18,257 bases of DNA from Acidisphaera sp035272265 (GTDB lineage Bacteria; Pseudomonadota; Alphaproteobacteria; Acetobacterales; Acetobacteraceae), in assembly GCA_035272265.1 (NCBI GenBank), contig DATEQV010000331.1, positions 1 to 18,257 on the forward strand, in the 5' to 3' direction. The position numbers and the translations under genes were made by a program. The notes beneath the pieces were generated by a model, which was not told the DNA's origin, searched no databases, and saw only the letters and a list, made by a program, of their open reading frames with translations. Positions 5,860-13,192 of the stretch are shown one piece after another; the first letter of the stretch is position 1, and each line of letters opens with the position of its first letter.

Positions 5860-7374
5860 ATGCTCGACCGCCCGCACGCCACCCCGCCGGAGCCCACGCT
5901 GGACGACCGCGCGCTGGCCCGCGCCTTGTCGGGCAAGCACCTGATCGGCAGCGCCTTCGCGCCCGCGCGTTCCGGCGGGACCTTCCCCGTCATCAATCCG
6001 GCGACCGGCGAGCAGATCGGCGAGGCGGCCGAGGGCGACGCGGCCGACGTCGACGCCGCCGTGCAGGCGGCGGCCGCGGCGCAGAAGGACTGGGCGCGGA
6101 TACCGGCGCGCAAGCGCGGCGCGCTGGTCGCGCAGTGCGCCGCGGTGCTGAACGCGCACAGCGAGGAACTCGCCCGGCTGATCACGCTGGAAACCGGCAA
6201 GGCGCTGCGCACCGAAAGCCGCGTCGAGGCCGGCGTCGTCGCCGACATCTTCGCCTTCTATGGCGGCCTCGGCAGCGAGCTGAAGGGCGAGAGCGTGCCG
6301 TTCGCGCCCGACGTGCTGTCGGTCACGGTGCGCGAGCCGCTCGGCGTGGTCGGCGCCATCATCCCGTGGAACGTGCCGCTGCTGCTGATGGCGCTGAAGG
6401 TCGCCCCCGCGCTGGTCGCCGGCAACGCCGTGGTGGTCAAAAGCGCCGAGGAGGCGCCGCTCGCCGTGCTGCGGGTGTGCGAGCTGCTCAACCGCGTGCT
6501 GCCGGCGGGCTGCTTCAACATCCTGTCCGGGTTCGGGCCGGAATGCGGCGCGCCGCTGGTCGCGCACAGGAAGGTGCGCAAGGTGACGTTCACCGGCAGC
6601 GTCGAGGTGGGCCGCATCGTCAGCAAGGAGGCGGCCGAGAAACTGGTTCCGGTCACGCTGGAGCTGGGCGGCAAGTCGCCGATGATCGTGTTCGCCGACT
6701 GCGATTTCGAGCGTACCGTGATGGGCGCGATCACCTCGATGCGGTTCACGCGCCAGGGCCAGAGCTGCACGGCGGCGAGCCGCATCTATGTCGAGCGGCC
6801 GATCTACGACCGCTTCGTCGAGGCGCTCGCGGCGAAGGTCGACGCGATGGTGATGGGCGATCCGCTGGACGAGAAGACCGACATCGGCACCATCATCAGC
6901 CAGGGCCAGTTCGACAAGGTGCGCGGCTTCATCGAGGAAGGGCTGGCGACGAAGGGCGCCACGGGCCGCGCGTGCAGCGCGATGCCGACGGACCCGGCGC
7001 TGAAGAAGGGCCTGTTCATCCAGCCCTACATCTTCACCGGCCTGCCGAATTCGAGCCGGCTCGTGCAGGAGGAGATCTTCGGCCCGGTGACGACGGTGTT
7101 CCCGTTCGACGATCCCGACGCGGTGCTGGCCGCCGCGAACGACAGCGAATACGGCCTGGCCGCGTCGGTGTGGACGAACAACCTGAAGGTCGGGCTACGC
7201 CTCGCGCACGCGCTGGAGGCGGGTCTGGTGCAGATCAACCAGAACCTCGTCGTGCAGGCCAACATCTCCTACGGCGGCGTGAAGAGCTCCGGCCTGGGCA
7301 AGGAGGCGAGCCTGGAATCTATGCTCGAGCACTTCATGCACAAGAAGACGATCATGGTGAACTACGCGCAGTAG
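5860..7374 (+). CDS. NAD(P)-dependent aldehyde dehydrogenase
   Basis: This 504-aa protein belongs to the aldehyde dehydrogenase superfamily, oxidising aldehydes to acids with NAD(P)+. It has the cofactor-binding PWN at 170-172, FTGS at 244-247, the general base Glu268 in LELGGKSP, the catalytic Cys303 in GQSC, and EIFGP at 405-409. The usual K-P-S-E in the cofactor site is K-S-A-E-E (194-198), a modest variation. The ATG at 5860 is preceded by AGGAGG with a short four-nucleotide spacer. The open frame extends upstream to 4714 only as an antisense shadow of the hydrolase. It diverges from the hydrolase and ends 15 nt from the convergent NTF2-like gene. The N-terminal ~25 residues are longer than in many relatives. 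Confidence 0.95.
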   Translation: MLDRPHATPPEPTLDDRALARALSGKHLIGSAFAPARSGGTFPVINPATGEQIGEAAEGDAADVDAAVQAAAAAQKDWARIPARKRGALVAQCAAVLNAHSEELARLITLETGKALRTESRVEAGVVADIFAFYGGLGSELKGESVPFAPDVLSVTVREPLGVVGAIIPWNVPLLLMALKVAPALVAGNAVVVKSAEEAPLAVLRVCELLNRVLPAGCFNILSGFGPECGAPLVAHRKVRKVTFTGSVEVGRIVSKEAAEKLVPVTLELGGKSPMIVFADCDFERTVMGAITSMRFTRQGQSCTAASRIYVERPIYDRFVEALAAKVDAMVMGDPLDEKTDIGTIISQGQFDKVRGFIEEGLATKGATGRACSAMPTDPALKKGLFIQPYIFTGLPNSSRLVQEEIFGPVTTVFPFDDPDAVLAAANDSEYGLAASVWTNNLKVGLRLAHALEAGLVQINQNLVVQANISYGGVKSSGLGKEASLESMLEHFMHKKTIMVNYAQ

Positions 7375-7389
7375 CCCCGATCGCGGCTC

Positions 7390-7863
7390 CTATTTGACCG
7401 GCGCGCCGACATGATGGGCGACCATCAGCCATTGCGCGCCGAACTTCTGGAAGACGTTGACGGACGACATCGTCCAGTCGATCGGCTCGTTGTTCAGCGT
7501 GCCGACGGCGTGCTCCTTGTCGAACACCCAGGCGGTCTTGCCGTTGACGTACGCATAGGCATCCGACGGCGTCACCTCGAGTTTCTGGAAGTGCGCCGGC
7601 AGCCCCTGGAAGGTCTTGTCCACCGCTGGCCAGCCGATCGCGACGTCGGTGCTGCGGGGGCTTCCGTTGGCAACGAAGCTCTCGTGCGCCCAGACCTTCG
7701 CCATGGCCACCGGATCGCGCGCGCTGAGCGCCTTGTAGAACGCGTCATTGACCGCGAGTACGGCGGCGGTGCTGCTGCTCGGCTGGGCATGCAGCCCGCT
7801 CGCGCCTACTGCGCCGACAGCGACGGCCAACATCGCCGCACGCGCCAGATACGGAACAGTCAT
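7390..7863 (-). CDS. Exported NTF2-like (SnoaL/DUF4440-type) protein
   Basis: This 157-aa protein starts at ATG 7863 after GGGGGA, eight nucleotides away. Residues 1-27 form a signal peptide (MTVPYLARAAMLAVAVGAVG...), with a likely cut after LHA. The mature part has the NTF2-like pattern of an N-terminal helix (VLAVNDAFYKALSARDPVAMAKVW), a mid-strand region (GWPAVDKTFQ), and WVFDKEHAVG followed by WTMSSVNVFQKFGAQWLMVAHHVGAP at the C-terminus. That order is typical of DUF4440/SnoaL-like domains, which bind or convert small molecules. The periplasmic location is inferred. It lies 96 nt downstream of the PHA depolymerase on the same strand and may share its transcript. Confidence 0.8.
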   Translation of the reverse strand: MTVPYLARAAMLAVAVGAVGASGLHAQPSSSTAAVLAVNDAFYKALSARDPVAMAKVWAHESFVANGSPRSTDVAIGWPAVDKTFQGLPAHFQKLEVTPSDAYAYVNGKTAWVFDKEHAVGTLNNEPIDWTMSSVNVFQKFGAQWLMVAHHVGAPVK

Positions 7864-7959
7864 TGTCGTATTCCCCCGATCGAAACCATCGCGCGGAATG
7901 ACAATGGAGAGAGAACAACCTGTCAATCCGCGCGCGCGCCGGTCCGGCCGAGAGGGGGA

Positions 7960-9288
7960 TCAGAAGAACGACGACGTTTTGCCGATCACGGTGTTGCGGC
8001 CGGAGGGCGTCGTCGCGTCGATCACCTCGCGCACCAGCGGATAGACCTCCTGGTTCCAGCGCCGGCCGCTGAACACGCCGTAGTGGCCCACGCCGGTCTG
8101 CAGGTGCTGGCGCTTCATCGACTGCCGCAATCTGCTGCACAGATCCAATGCAACCTGAGTCTGACCGATCGCGCAGATGTCGTCCTGCTCGCCTTCCACG
8201 GTGAACAGGAACGTGTGGCGGATGGCGTTGAGGTCGACCGGGCGGCCATGGCACATCATCTGCCCGCGCGGCAGGTCGTGCCGCTGGAACACCTGCTCGA
8301 CCGTCTCGAGGTAGAACTCGGCCGGCAGGTCCATCACCGCCAGATACTCGTCGTAGAAGGTCCGGTGCGCGGCCGCCGCCGCGCGCTCGCCGCGGATGTG
8401 ATTGCGCACCTGGGTGAACTGCGCAGCGATGTGGCGCTGCAGGTTCATCGACATGAACGCGGCGACCTGCGTCACCCCCGGATAGACGCGTCGCCCGTGG
8501 CCGGCCAGCGGCCAGGGCACGGTCTCGATCAGCTTGCGCTCGAACCACTCGATCGTCCGCGACTTCGCCAGGTCGTTGACCCTGGTGGGCGAGATGCGCG
8601 AGTCGATCGGCCCGGCCATCAGCGTCATGCTGCGCGGCAACGCGGGGTTCATGTCCTCGCTCATCAGCGCGACCGCGGCCAGCACCGCGACCGCGGGCTG
8701 GCAGACGGCGAGCACGTGGTTGCGCCCGCCCATCTTCTCCAGCCAGCGGATGCAGTAGGCGACATACTCGGCGAAGCCGAACCGGCCGGCGGCCAGCGGC
8801 ACGTTGCGCGCGTTCGCCCAGTCGGTGATGTAGACGTCGTGGTCGCTCAGCATCGTCCGCACGGTGGCGCGCAGCAGCGTGGCGAAGTGCCCCGACATGG
8901 GTGCGACCACCAGCACCTTCGGCTGGACGGGCGCGCCGGGCTTGGTGAAGTGCAGCAGGTCGCCGAACGGCCGCCGGTCTTCCACCTCCTCGACCACCGC
9001 GAACTCGCGATTACCGACCAGTACGCTCCGGATTCCGTAGTCCGGCCGGGCGTGCGTGGTGCCGGCAAGGCCGGCGACGTCGCACATGCCCGCGAACATG
9101 CGCAGAAACGGGTTCGGCAGGCTGTCGCTGTCGAACTGCAGTAGCATGTTGCCGAGACTCGTCGCCGCAAGGCGCAACGGACTCGTCGCTTCGGTGCGCC
9201 AGAAGTGCATGGCGTAGTCGAGGCTGGGGGTCGCCGCCGGGACGGGCACGGATTTCGCACCCTTGGCGCGCACTGGGGGGGTGGTCAT
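7960..9288 (-). CDS. phaZ: Intracellular polyhydroxyalkanoate depolymerase
   Basis: This 442-aa protein matches the intracellular PHB/PHA depolymerase family, which releases 3-hydroxybutyrate from storage granules in the cytoplasm. The nucleophile is a Cys, C196 in AVCQPAV, in place of the serine of extracellular enzymes; the probable acid is D369 or D370 in EGEQDDI; the His is H402 in GVGHYG. Family signatures VAPMSGHFATLLR (128-140), YITDWANARNVP (153-164) and MTLMAGPIDSRISPT (221-235) are all present. ATG 9288 was chosen because an in-frame ATG at 9333 would overlap the first codon of the divergent GST gene; neither has a clear SD, so 15 extra residues are possible. No PHA synthase or phasin is visible nearby. 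Confidence 0.94.
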   Translation of the reverse strand: MTTPPVRAKGAKSVPVPAATPSLDYAMHFWRTEATSPLRLAATSLGNMLLQFDSDSLPNPFLRMFAGMCDVAGLAGTTHARPDYGIRSVLVGNREFAVVEEVEDRRPFGDLLHFTKPGAPVQPKVLVVAPMSGHFATLLRATVRTMLSDHDVYITDWANARNVPLAAGRFGFAEYVAYCIRWLEKMGGRNHVLAVCQPAVAVLAAVALMSEDMNPALPRSMTLMAGPIDSRISPTRVNDLAKSRTIEWFERKLIETVPWPLAGHGRRVYPGVTQVAAFMSMNLQRHIAAQFTQVRNHIRGERAAAAAHRTFYDEYLAVMDLPAEFYLETVEQVFQRHDLPRGQMMCHGRPVDLNAIRHTFLFTVEGEQDDICAIGQTQVALDLCSRLRQSMKRQHLQTGVGHYGVFSGRRWNQEVYPLVREVIDATTPSGRNTVIGKTSSFF

Positions 9289-9331
9289 GCTAGAGACGAG
9301 AGCATGAACGCCCGGTGATGGGGAGTCGGTC

Positions 9332-9988
9332 ATGGCCGAAGCGAGGCTACTAATATCGAGCCGCAACTATTCCTCCTGGTCGCTGCGGGGATGGCTGCTC
9401 ACCCGGATGTCGGGGCTGGCCTTCGCCGTCGAGACGGTCGACATGGACGAGCCGGCGCGGCGGGCGGAGCTTTTGCTGCGCTCCTCTTCGATCCTCGTGC
9501 CCTGCCTGATGCATGACGACCTGTCGATCTGGGACACCATGGCGATCGCCGAGTACCTCGCCGAGACCTGCCCGGATGCCGGACTTCTGCCGAAGGACCG
9601 CGCGCAGCGGGCGCGCTGCCGCTCGATCTGCGGCGAGATGCACTCCGGCTTCGGCGCGCTGCGCTCGTCGCTGCCAATGAACCTGCGCTCGCAGCGCACC
9701 GGTTTTCGCATCTGGGCCGCGGCACAGGCCGATATCGACCGGATTACCTGGATCTGGACGCATTGCCTGCAGGAATACGGCGGGCCGTGGCTGTTCGGCG
9801 AGAAGCGCACGATGGCGGACGCGTTCTACGCCCCGGTCGCCACGCGCTACGTCACCTACGACGTATCGCTGGACGCAATCTGTGCCGCCTACCGCGACCG
9901 GCTGCTCGCCTGGCCGGACATGCAGGAGTGGAAGCGGGAGGCGATGGACGAGCCGATGGCGATCGACGAGCTGGACGTGGAGTTCTAG
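9332..9988 (+). CDS. Glutathione S-transferase family protein
   Basis: This 218-aa protein has the two-domain GST layout. The thioredoxin-like N-terminal domain opens with LLISSRNYSSWSLRGWLL, in which a Ser near residue 14-17 probably activates glutathione. The cis-Pro motif is LVPCL (56-60), followed by the glutathione-binding IWDTMAIAEYLAE (66-78). The all-alpha C-terminal domain includes GPWLFGEKRTMADAFYAPVATR, matching the conserved N-capping/hydrophobic staple region. The ATG at 9332 has GGGGAG six nucleotides upstream. It diverges from phaZ with a gap of only 43 nt. The substrate is unknown. Confidence 0.92.
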   Translation: MAEARLLISSRNYSSWSLRGWLLTRMSGLAFAVETVDMDEPARRAELLLRSSSILVPCLMHDDLSIWDTMAIAEYLAETCPDAGLLPKDRAQRARCRSICGEMHSGFGALRSSLPMNLRSQRTGFRIWAAAQADIDRITWIWTHCLQEYGGPWLFGEKRTMADAFYAPVATRYVTYDVSLDAICAAYRDRLLAWPDMQEWKREAMDEPMAIDELDVEF

Positions 9989-10019
9989 CGGGGCGCCGCG
10001 CCAACCGGGCTCGGCCCGC

Positions 10020-10056
10020 CTCTGTCCACCGTCATCGCCCGCGAGCGCGGACAGAG
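10020..10056 (+). terminator. Stem-loop downstream of the GST gene
   Basis: CTCTGTCC (10020-10027) and GGACAGAG (10049-10056) are exact inverted copies with a 21-nt GC-rich loop, beginning 31 nt after the GST stop. There is no T-tract, so a terminator role is inferred from position only. Confidence 0.4.
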
Positions 10057-10176
10057 AGGTGAGCGATCGACGCCATATCGAGCATGGAACGACCTCCCGC
10101 ATCCGCTATTACGGCTGCACCGAGGCGATACGTCCCGAATCGGGCGTTTCCGGGGCGGTCCGTTCCGATTGTGGGC

Positions 10177-10196
10177 CTGCACATTTCGCAGTGCAG
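10177..10196. promoter_or_regulatory. Inverted repeat CTGCAC-N8-GTGCAG upstream of the oxidoreductase
   Basis: CTGCAC (10177-10182) and GTGCAG (10191-10196) form a perfect 6-bp dyad with an 8-nt centre, 77 nt before the TTG start. Size and symmetry fit a dimeric regulator's operator. The rest of 9989-10272 shows no gene that I can support. Confidence 0.4.
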
Positions 10197-10260
10197 CATA
10201 ACCTGCCATGCGACGGGTTCAAGGCCCGGACGTCCGCAGGCTAGGATGTCGGGCAATCCA

Positions 10261-10275
10261 GGGGAGGAAGCATTG
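10261..10275 (+). promoter_or_regulatory. Ribosome-binding site that selects a TTG start
   Basis: GGGGAGG (10261-10267) lies five nucleotides before TTG at 10273. The alternative in-frame ATG at 10246 has no SD, and the peptide encoded between them (SGNPGEEA) lacks family character, so TTG is preferred. Confidence 0.7.
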
Positions 10276-11283
10276 ACCGAGATCAACCGGCGCTGGCTGC
10301 TGAAGTCGCGCCCTGCCGGGGCGCTCGCCGACACCGACTTCGAATTCGTGCGGGAAAACGTACCGGAACTCGAAGATGGGCAAATTTTGGTGCGCGTAAT
10401 GATGCTGTCCTGCGACCCGACGCAGCGCATGTGGATCGCCGGCGACACCTACCTGCCGGCGGTGAAGATCGGCGAGGTGGTGCGTTCCGGCGGCGCCGGC
10501 CGCGTCGTGAAGTCCCGCCATCCCGGGTTCGCCGAAGGCGACCTCGTCCACGGCTTGGTCGGCTGGCAGGACTACGCGGTGATCGAGCCGCGCGGTGTCG
10601 CGGGCGCATCCAAGCTGCCGCCCGGCACGCCGCTGGACCGCGCGCTCGGCGCGCTCGGGATGAACGGCATCACCGCCTATTTCGGCCTGCTCGATGTCGG
10701 TCGGATCAAGGAGGGCGAGACCGTGGTGGTCTCGGGCGCGGCAGGCGCCACCGGCTCGATCGCCGGGCAGATCGCCAAGATCAAGGACTGCCGCGTGATC
10801 GGCATCGCCGGCGGGGCGGACAAGTGCCGCTGGGTCACCGAGGTCGCCGGGTTCGACGAGGTGATCGACTACAAATCCGAAAAGGTCGCGGCACGGCTGC
10901 GCGAGCTATGTCCGAAAGGGATCGACATCTACTTCGACAATGTCGGCGGCGAGATCCTGGACGCGGCGCTGGCGCGGCTGGCGTTGCGCGGGCGCGTGGT
11001 GCTGTGCGGCGCGATCGCCGGCTACGACTCGGCCACGCCGCAGCCGGGCCCGCGCCACTACGGCAACCTGATCGTCCAGCGTGGGCGGATGGAGGGGTTC
11101 ATCGTGCTCGACTACATGCCCCGCGCGCACGAAGCGGTGACGGCGCTCGCCGGCTGGATGCGTGAGGGACGGCTGAAGGACCAGACGGACGTGATGGGGG
11201 GCCTGGAGAACGCGCCGGCCGCGCTGCGCCGGCTGTTCGACGGCAGCAACCAGGGCAAGCAGCTGGTGCACGTGGCCGACTGA
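10273..11283 (+). CDS. NADP-dependent medium-chain oxidoreductase, CurA/leukotriene-B4-reductase type
   Basis: This 336-aa protein is a zinc-independent medium-chain dehydrogenase/reductase, the group that reduces alpha,beta-unsaturated carbonyls with NADPH. It opens with INRRWLLKSRPAG, carries SCDPTQRMW (46-54), then the Rossmann motif SGAAGATGSIAGQIAK (154-169). FDNVGGEILD (221-230) and CGAIAGYD are characteristic of the curcumin/prostaglandin reductase branch. No structural-zinc cysteine cluster is present. The TTG start at 10273 is supported by GGGGAGG. It is convergent with the cNMP-binding gene, with a stem-loop between them. Confidence 0.93.
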   Translation: MTEINRRWLLKSRPAGALADTDFEFVRENVPELEDGQILVRVMMLSCDPTQRMWIAGDTYLPAVKIGEVVRSGGAGRVVKSRHPGFAEGDLVHGLVGWQDYAVIEPRGVAGASKLPPGTPLDRALGALGMNGITAYFGLLDVGRIKEGETVVVSGAAGATGSIAGQIAKIKDCRVIGIAGGADKCRWVTEVAGFDEVIDYKSEKVAARLRELCPKGIDIYFDNVGGEILDAALARLALRGRVVLCGAIAGYDSATPQPGPRHYGNLIVQRGRMEGFIVLDYMPRAHEAVTALAGWMREGRLKDQTDVMGGLENAPAALRRLFDGSNQGKQLVHVAD

Positions 11284-11292
11284 ACCAAGCCG

Positions 11293-11314
11293 GGGCGCCC
11301 CGACACGGGCGCCC
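11293..11314. terminator. Stem-loop between convergent genes
   Basis: GGGCGCCC (11293-11300) pairs with GGGCGCCC (11307-11314), itself palindromic, around the loop CGACAC. It lies 10 nt past the oxidoreductase stop and 9 nt past the stop of the opposing gene, so it could serve both. No T-tract is present. Confidence 0.55.
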
Positions 11315-11322
11315 GGGCGCGG

Positions 11323-11697
11323 CTACAGCGCCGCGTTGGTGGCGCGCAGCCGGTCGGCGAGCTGGCGCATCACGTACCAGCCGAAGAGCGGCATCTGCTC
11401 GACCATGAAACGGAACTTTCGCGAGTTGATTTGCACCAGCTCCGAGGCTTCGCGGGCCCGCGCGGTGGAGCTGCGGGGCAGGTTGTCGATCAGCGACAGG
11501 ATGCCCAGCGCATAGTTCTCGCCGACGGTCTCGATCAGCTTGTCGTGGGCTTCGATGTCCACCAGGCCGGACAGCACGATCCACATGTCCTCGGCCTCGT
11601 CGCCGTGTTCGAAGATCACCGCGCCGGCCTTGTAGCGAACGACGGCCCCGGCCGTTCGCGCGAAATCCCGGAAGTCAAGCTCGGCGATGCCGTCCAT
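11323..11697 (-). CDS. Stand-alone cyclic-nucleotide-binding (Crp-like effector) domain protein
   Basis: This 124-aa protein is a cNMP-binding beta-roll without a helix-turn-helix. AGAVIFEHGDEAEDMWIVLSG (residues 24-44) is the typical first half. The phosphate-binding region is GENYALGILSLIDNLPRSSTARA (59-81), where the usual G-E-L/A-G-E core is altered to ALGIL although the R-S-S-T-A follow-on is kept. ATG 11697 has GGAG six nucleotides upstream; GTG 11709 is a four-codon-longer alternative. Without an output domain it may act by protein contact, or be a remnant. It lies 100 nt downstream of the dehydrogenase-like gene on the same strand. Ligand binding is uncertain. Confidence 0.85.
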   Translation of the reverse strand: MDGIAELDFRDFARTAGAVVRYKAGAVIFEHGDEAEDMWIVLSGLVDIEAHDKLIETVGENYALGILSLIDNLPRSSTARAREASELVQINSRKFRFMVEQMPLFGWYVMRQLADRLRATNAAL

Positions 11698-11797
11698 GGA
11701 GCGCTCCACATCATTCAGGCTGTCACAGAACCGTAACCTGATTGTGGAATGCCCGCAACGTTCTTGCGCCGCCAGCCGTCACGCGACGACGGGCCGG

Positions 11798-12724
11798 TCA
11801 GGCCCCCCCGTCAGCCAGCTCGGCCGCGGCCAGACGTTCGGACAGGCGCGCCATCTCCGTGTGGTCATGCCCGGCGCCGAGCATGGCGGCCGCGCTCGCC
11901 CACAGCTCGCGGCACAGCGCCGCGAACGGCGCCGGCGTGGCCGTTTCCTTTGCGAGGTCGAGCGCGATCGACAGGTCCTTGACCATCAGGTCCAGACCGA
12001 AGCCGGAGTTGAACGCGCGCGAGATCACGAACTGCCTGAACTTCTTTTGCGTCGCGTTGTTCATCCCGGTCGAGGCGTTCAGCACGTCCGTCATCACGCC
12101 GGGATCGAGGCCAAATTTCTGCCCGATCAGCAAGGCCTCGACGCCGATCAGAAACCCGCCCGCGGAGACGAGGTTGTTCAGCGCCTTCATCGCGTGCGCC
12201 GAGCCCACGCGCCCCGTGCGCAGCACGAGGCTGCCCATCGCGCGCAGCACCGGCTCGACCGCGTCGATCGCCGCCGCGTCGCCGCCGGCCATGATCGCCA
12301 ACTCGCCCGTCTTCGCGCGCGCGACCCCGCCCGAGACCGGCGCATCGACCAAGTGCCCGCCGAGCGCGGCCACCCGCTCGGCCAGCACCTGCGTGATGCT
12401 CGGCACGCCGCTGCTCATCTCGAGCACGACCGAGCCGGGGCGCATCCCCGCCAGCAGATTGTCGTCGCCGTCCTGCAGCACCTTGGCGACGATCGCGCTG
12501 GTCGGCAGCATGGTCACGATGGCGTCGCTCGCCTGAGCGAGCGCGCGCAGACTGGCCGCCGGCTCGCCGCCGACCTCGCGCGCGAACGATGCCGCGAGCC
12601 CCTCCTGCGCATCGTGGACGCGCACGCCGTGCCCGGCGCCGACCAGCCGCGCCGCCATCGGCCAGCCCATGCTGCCGATGCCGACGAACCCGACGTCCCA
12701 GCGCGCCTGCGCGGCGACGGTCAC
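11798..12724 (-). CDS. 3-hydroxyisobutyrate dehydrogenase-family NAD(P)-dependent oxidoreductase
   Basis: This 308-aa protein belongs to the beta-hydroxyacid dehydrogenases. The N-terminal Rossmann motif is GFVGIGSMGWPMA (12-24), the substrate loop is DAPVSGG (127-133), and the catalytic Lys is K180 in KALNNLVSAG. Family members act on 3-hydroxyisobutyrate, tartronate semialdehyde or related acids; the substrate here is not determined. It starts with GTG 12724, whose GTGA overlaps the TGA stop of the upstream carboxymuconolactone-decarboxylase-like gene, implying translational coupling. AGGAGG lies ten nucleotides before the start, inside the upstream gene. Confidence 0.93.
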   Translation of the reverse strand: MTVAAQARWDVGFVGIGSMGWPMAARLVGAGHGVRVHDAQEGLAASFAREVGGEPAASLRALAQASDAIVTMLPTSAIVAKVLQDGDDNLLAGMRPGSVVLEMSSGVPSITQVLAERVAALGGHLVDAPVSGGVARAKTGELAIMAGGDAAAIDAVEPVLRAMGSLVLRTGRVGSAHAMKALNNLVSAGGFLIGVEALLIGQKFGLDPGVMTDVLNASTGMNNATQKKFRQFVISRAFNSGFGLDLMVKDLSIALDLAKETATPAPFAALCRELWASAAAMLGAGHDHTEMARLSERLAAAELADGGA

Positions 12725-13119
12725 TTGGCGTCGACCTCCTTGAACACCTCGGCCGCCTGCTTGAAGGCGTCGAGGCTCGCGGGGATGCCGCTATAGACGC
12801 CGACCTGCAGCAACACCTCCTTGATCTCGTCGCGCGTCACGCCGTTGCCGAGCGCCGCCTTGAGGTGCAGGCGCAACTCGTGCGGGCGATTGAGCGCGGC
12901 CAGCATGGCGAGGTTGAGCAGCGAGCGCGTCTTGCGCGGCAGACCCGGCCGCGTCCAGATCGTGCCCCAGGCGACCTCGGTCGTCAGCTGCTGGAACGCG
13001 GCCATGAAGTCGTCCGCGTTCGCCAGCGACGAGTCGACATGGTCGGCGCCCAGCACCTCGCGGCGCACCGCGAGCCCCTTGCGGAACAGCTCGCTCTGAT
13101 ATTCAGGCCGATCGCTCAT
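12721..13119 (-). CDS. Carboxymuconolactone decarboxylase (PcaC-like) family protein
   Basis: This 132-aa protein matches the PcaC-type branch: YQSELFRKGLAVRREVLG at the N-terminus, WTRPGLPRKTRSLLNLAMLAAL (55-76), ELRLHLKAALGNGVTRDEI (81-99) and VGVYSGIPASLDAF (106-119). The CxxC of peroxidatic AhpD relatives is absent, so thiol peroxidase activity is unlikely. PcaC acts in the beta-ketoadipate pathway, but no other pca gene is visible, and pairing with a 3-hydroxyisobutyrate-dehydrogenase-like enzyme suggests a different small catabolic route. The ATG at 13119 has GGGGGGAG upstream. It is the first gene of the minus-strand cluster and diverges from the acylase gene across 73 nt. Confidence 0.92.
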   Translation of the reverse strand: MSDRPEYQSELFRKGLAVRREVLGADHVDSSLANADDFMAAFQQLTTEVAWGTIWTRPGLPRKTRSLLNLAMLAALNRPHELRLHLKAALGNGVTRDEIKEVLLQVGVYSGIPASLDAFKQAAEVFKEVDAK

Positions 13120-13192
13120 AGGCTTCTCCCCCCAGCGGCGTTGACGCTAGACAGGGTCGTACGACGCGGCAAGCAGCCGGGCGGGAGGACGG

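Noticed and set aside
7375..7389. Possible bidirectional terminator between aldehyde dehydrogenase and the NTF2-like gene
   Set aside because: Only 15 nt are available and the pairing is weak.
7411..9144. 577-aa plus-strand open frame
   Set aside because: It is antisense to the NTF2-like and phaZ genes and shows no recognisable domain.
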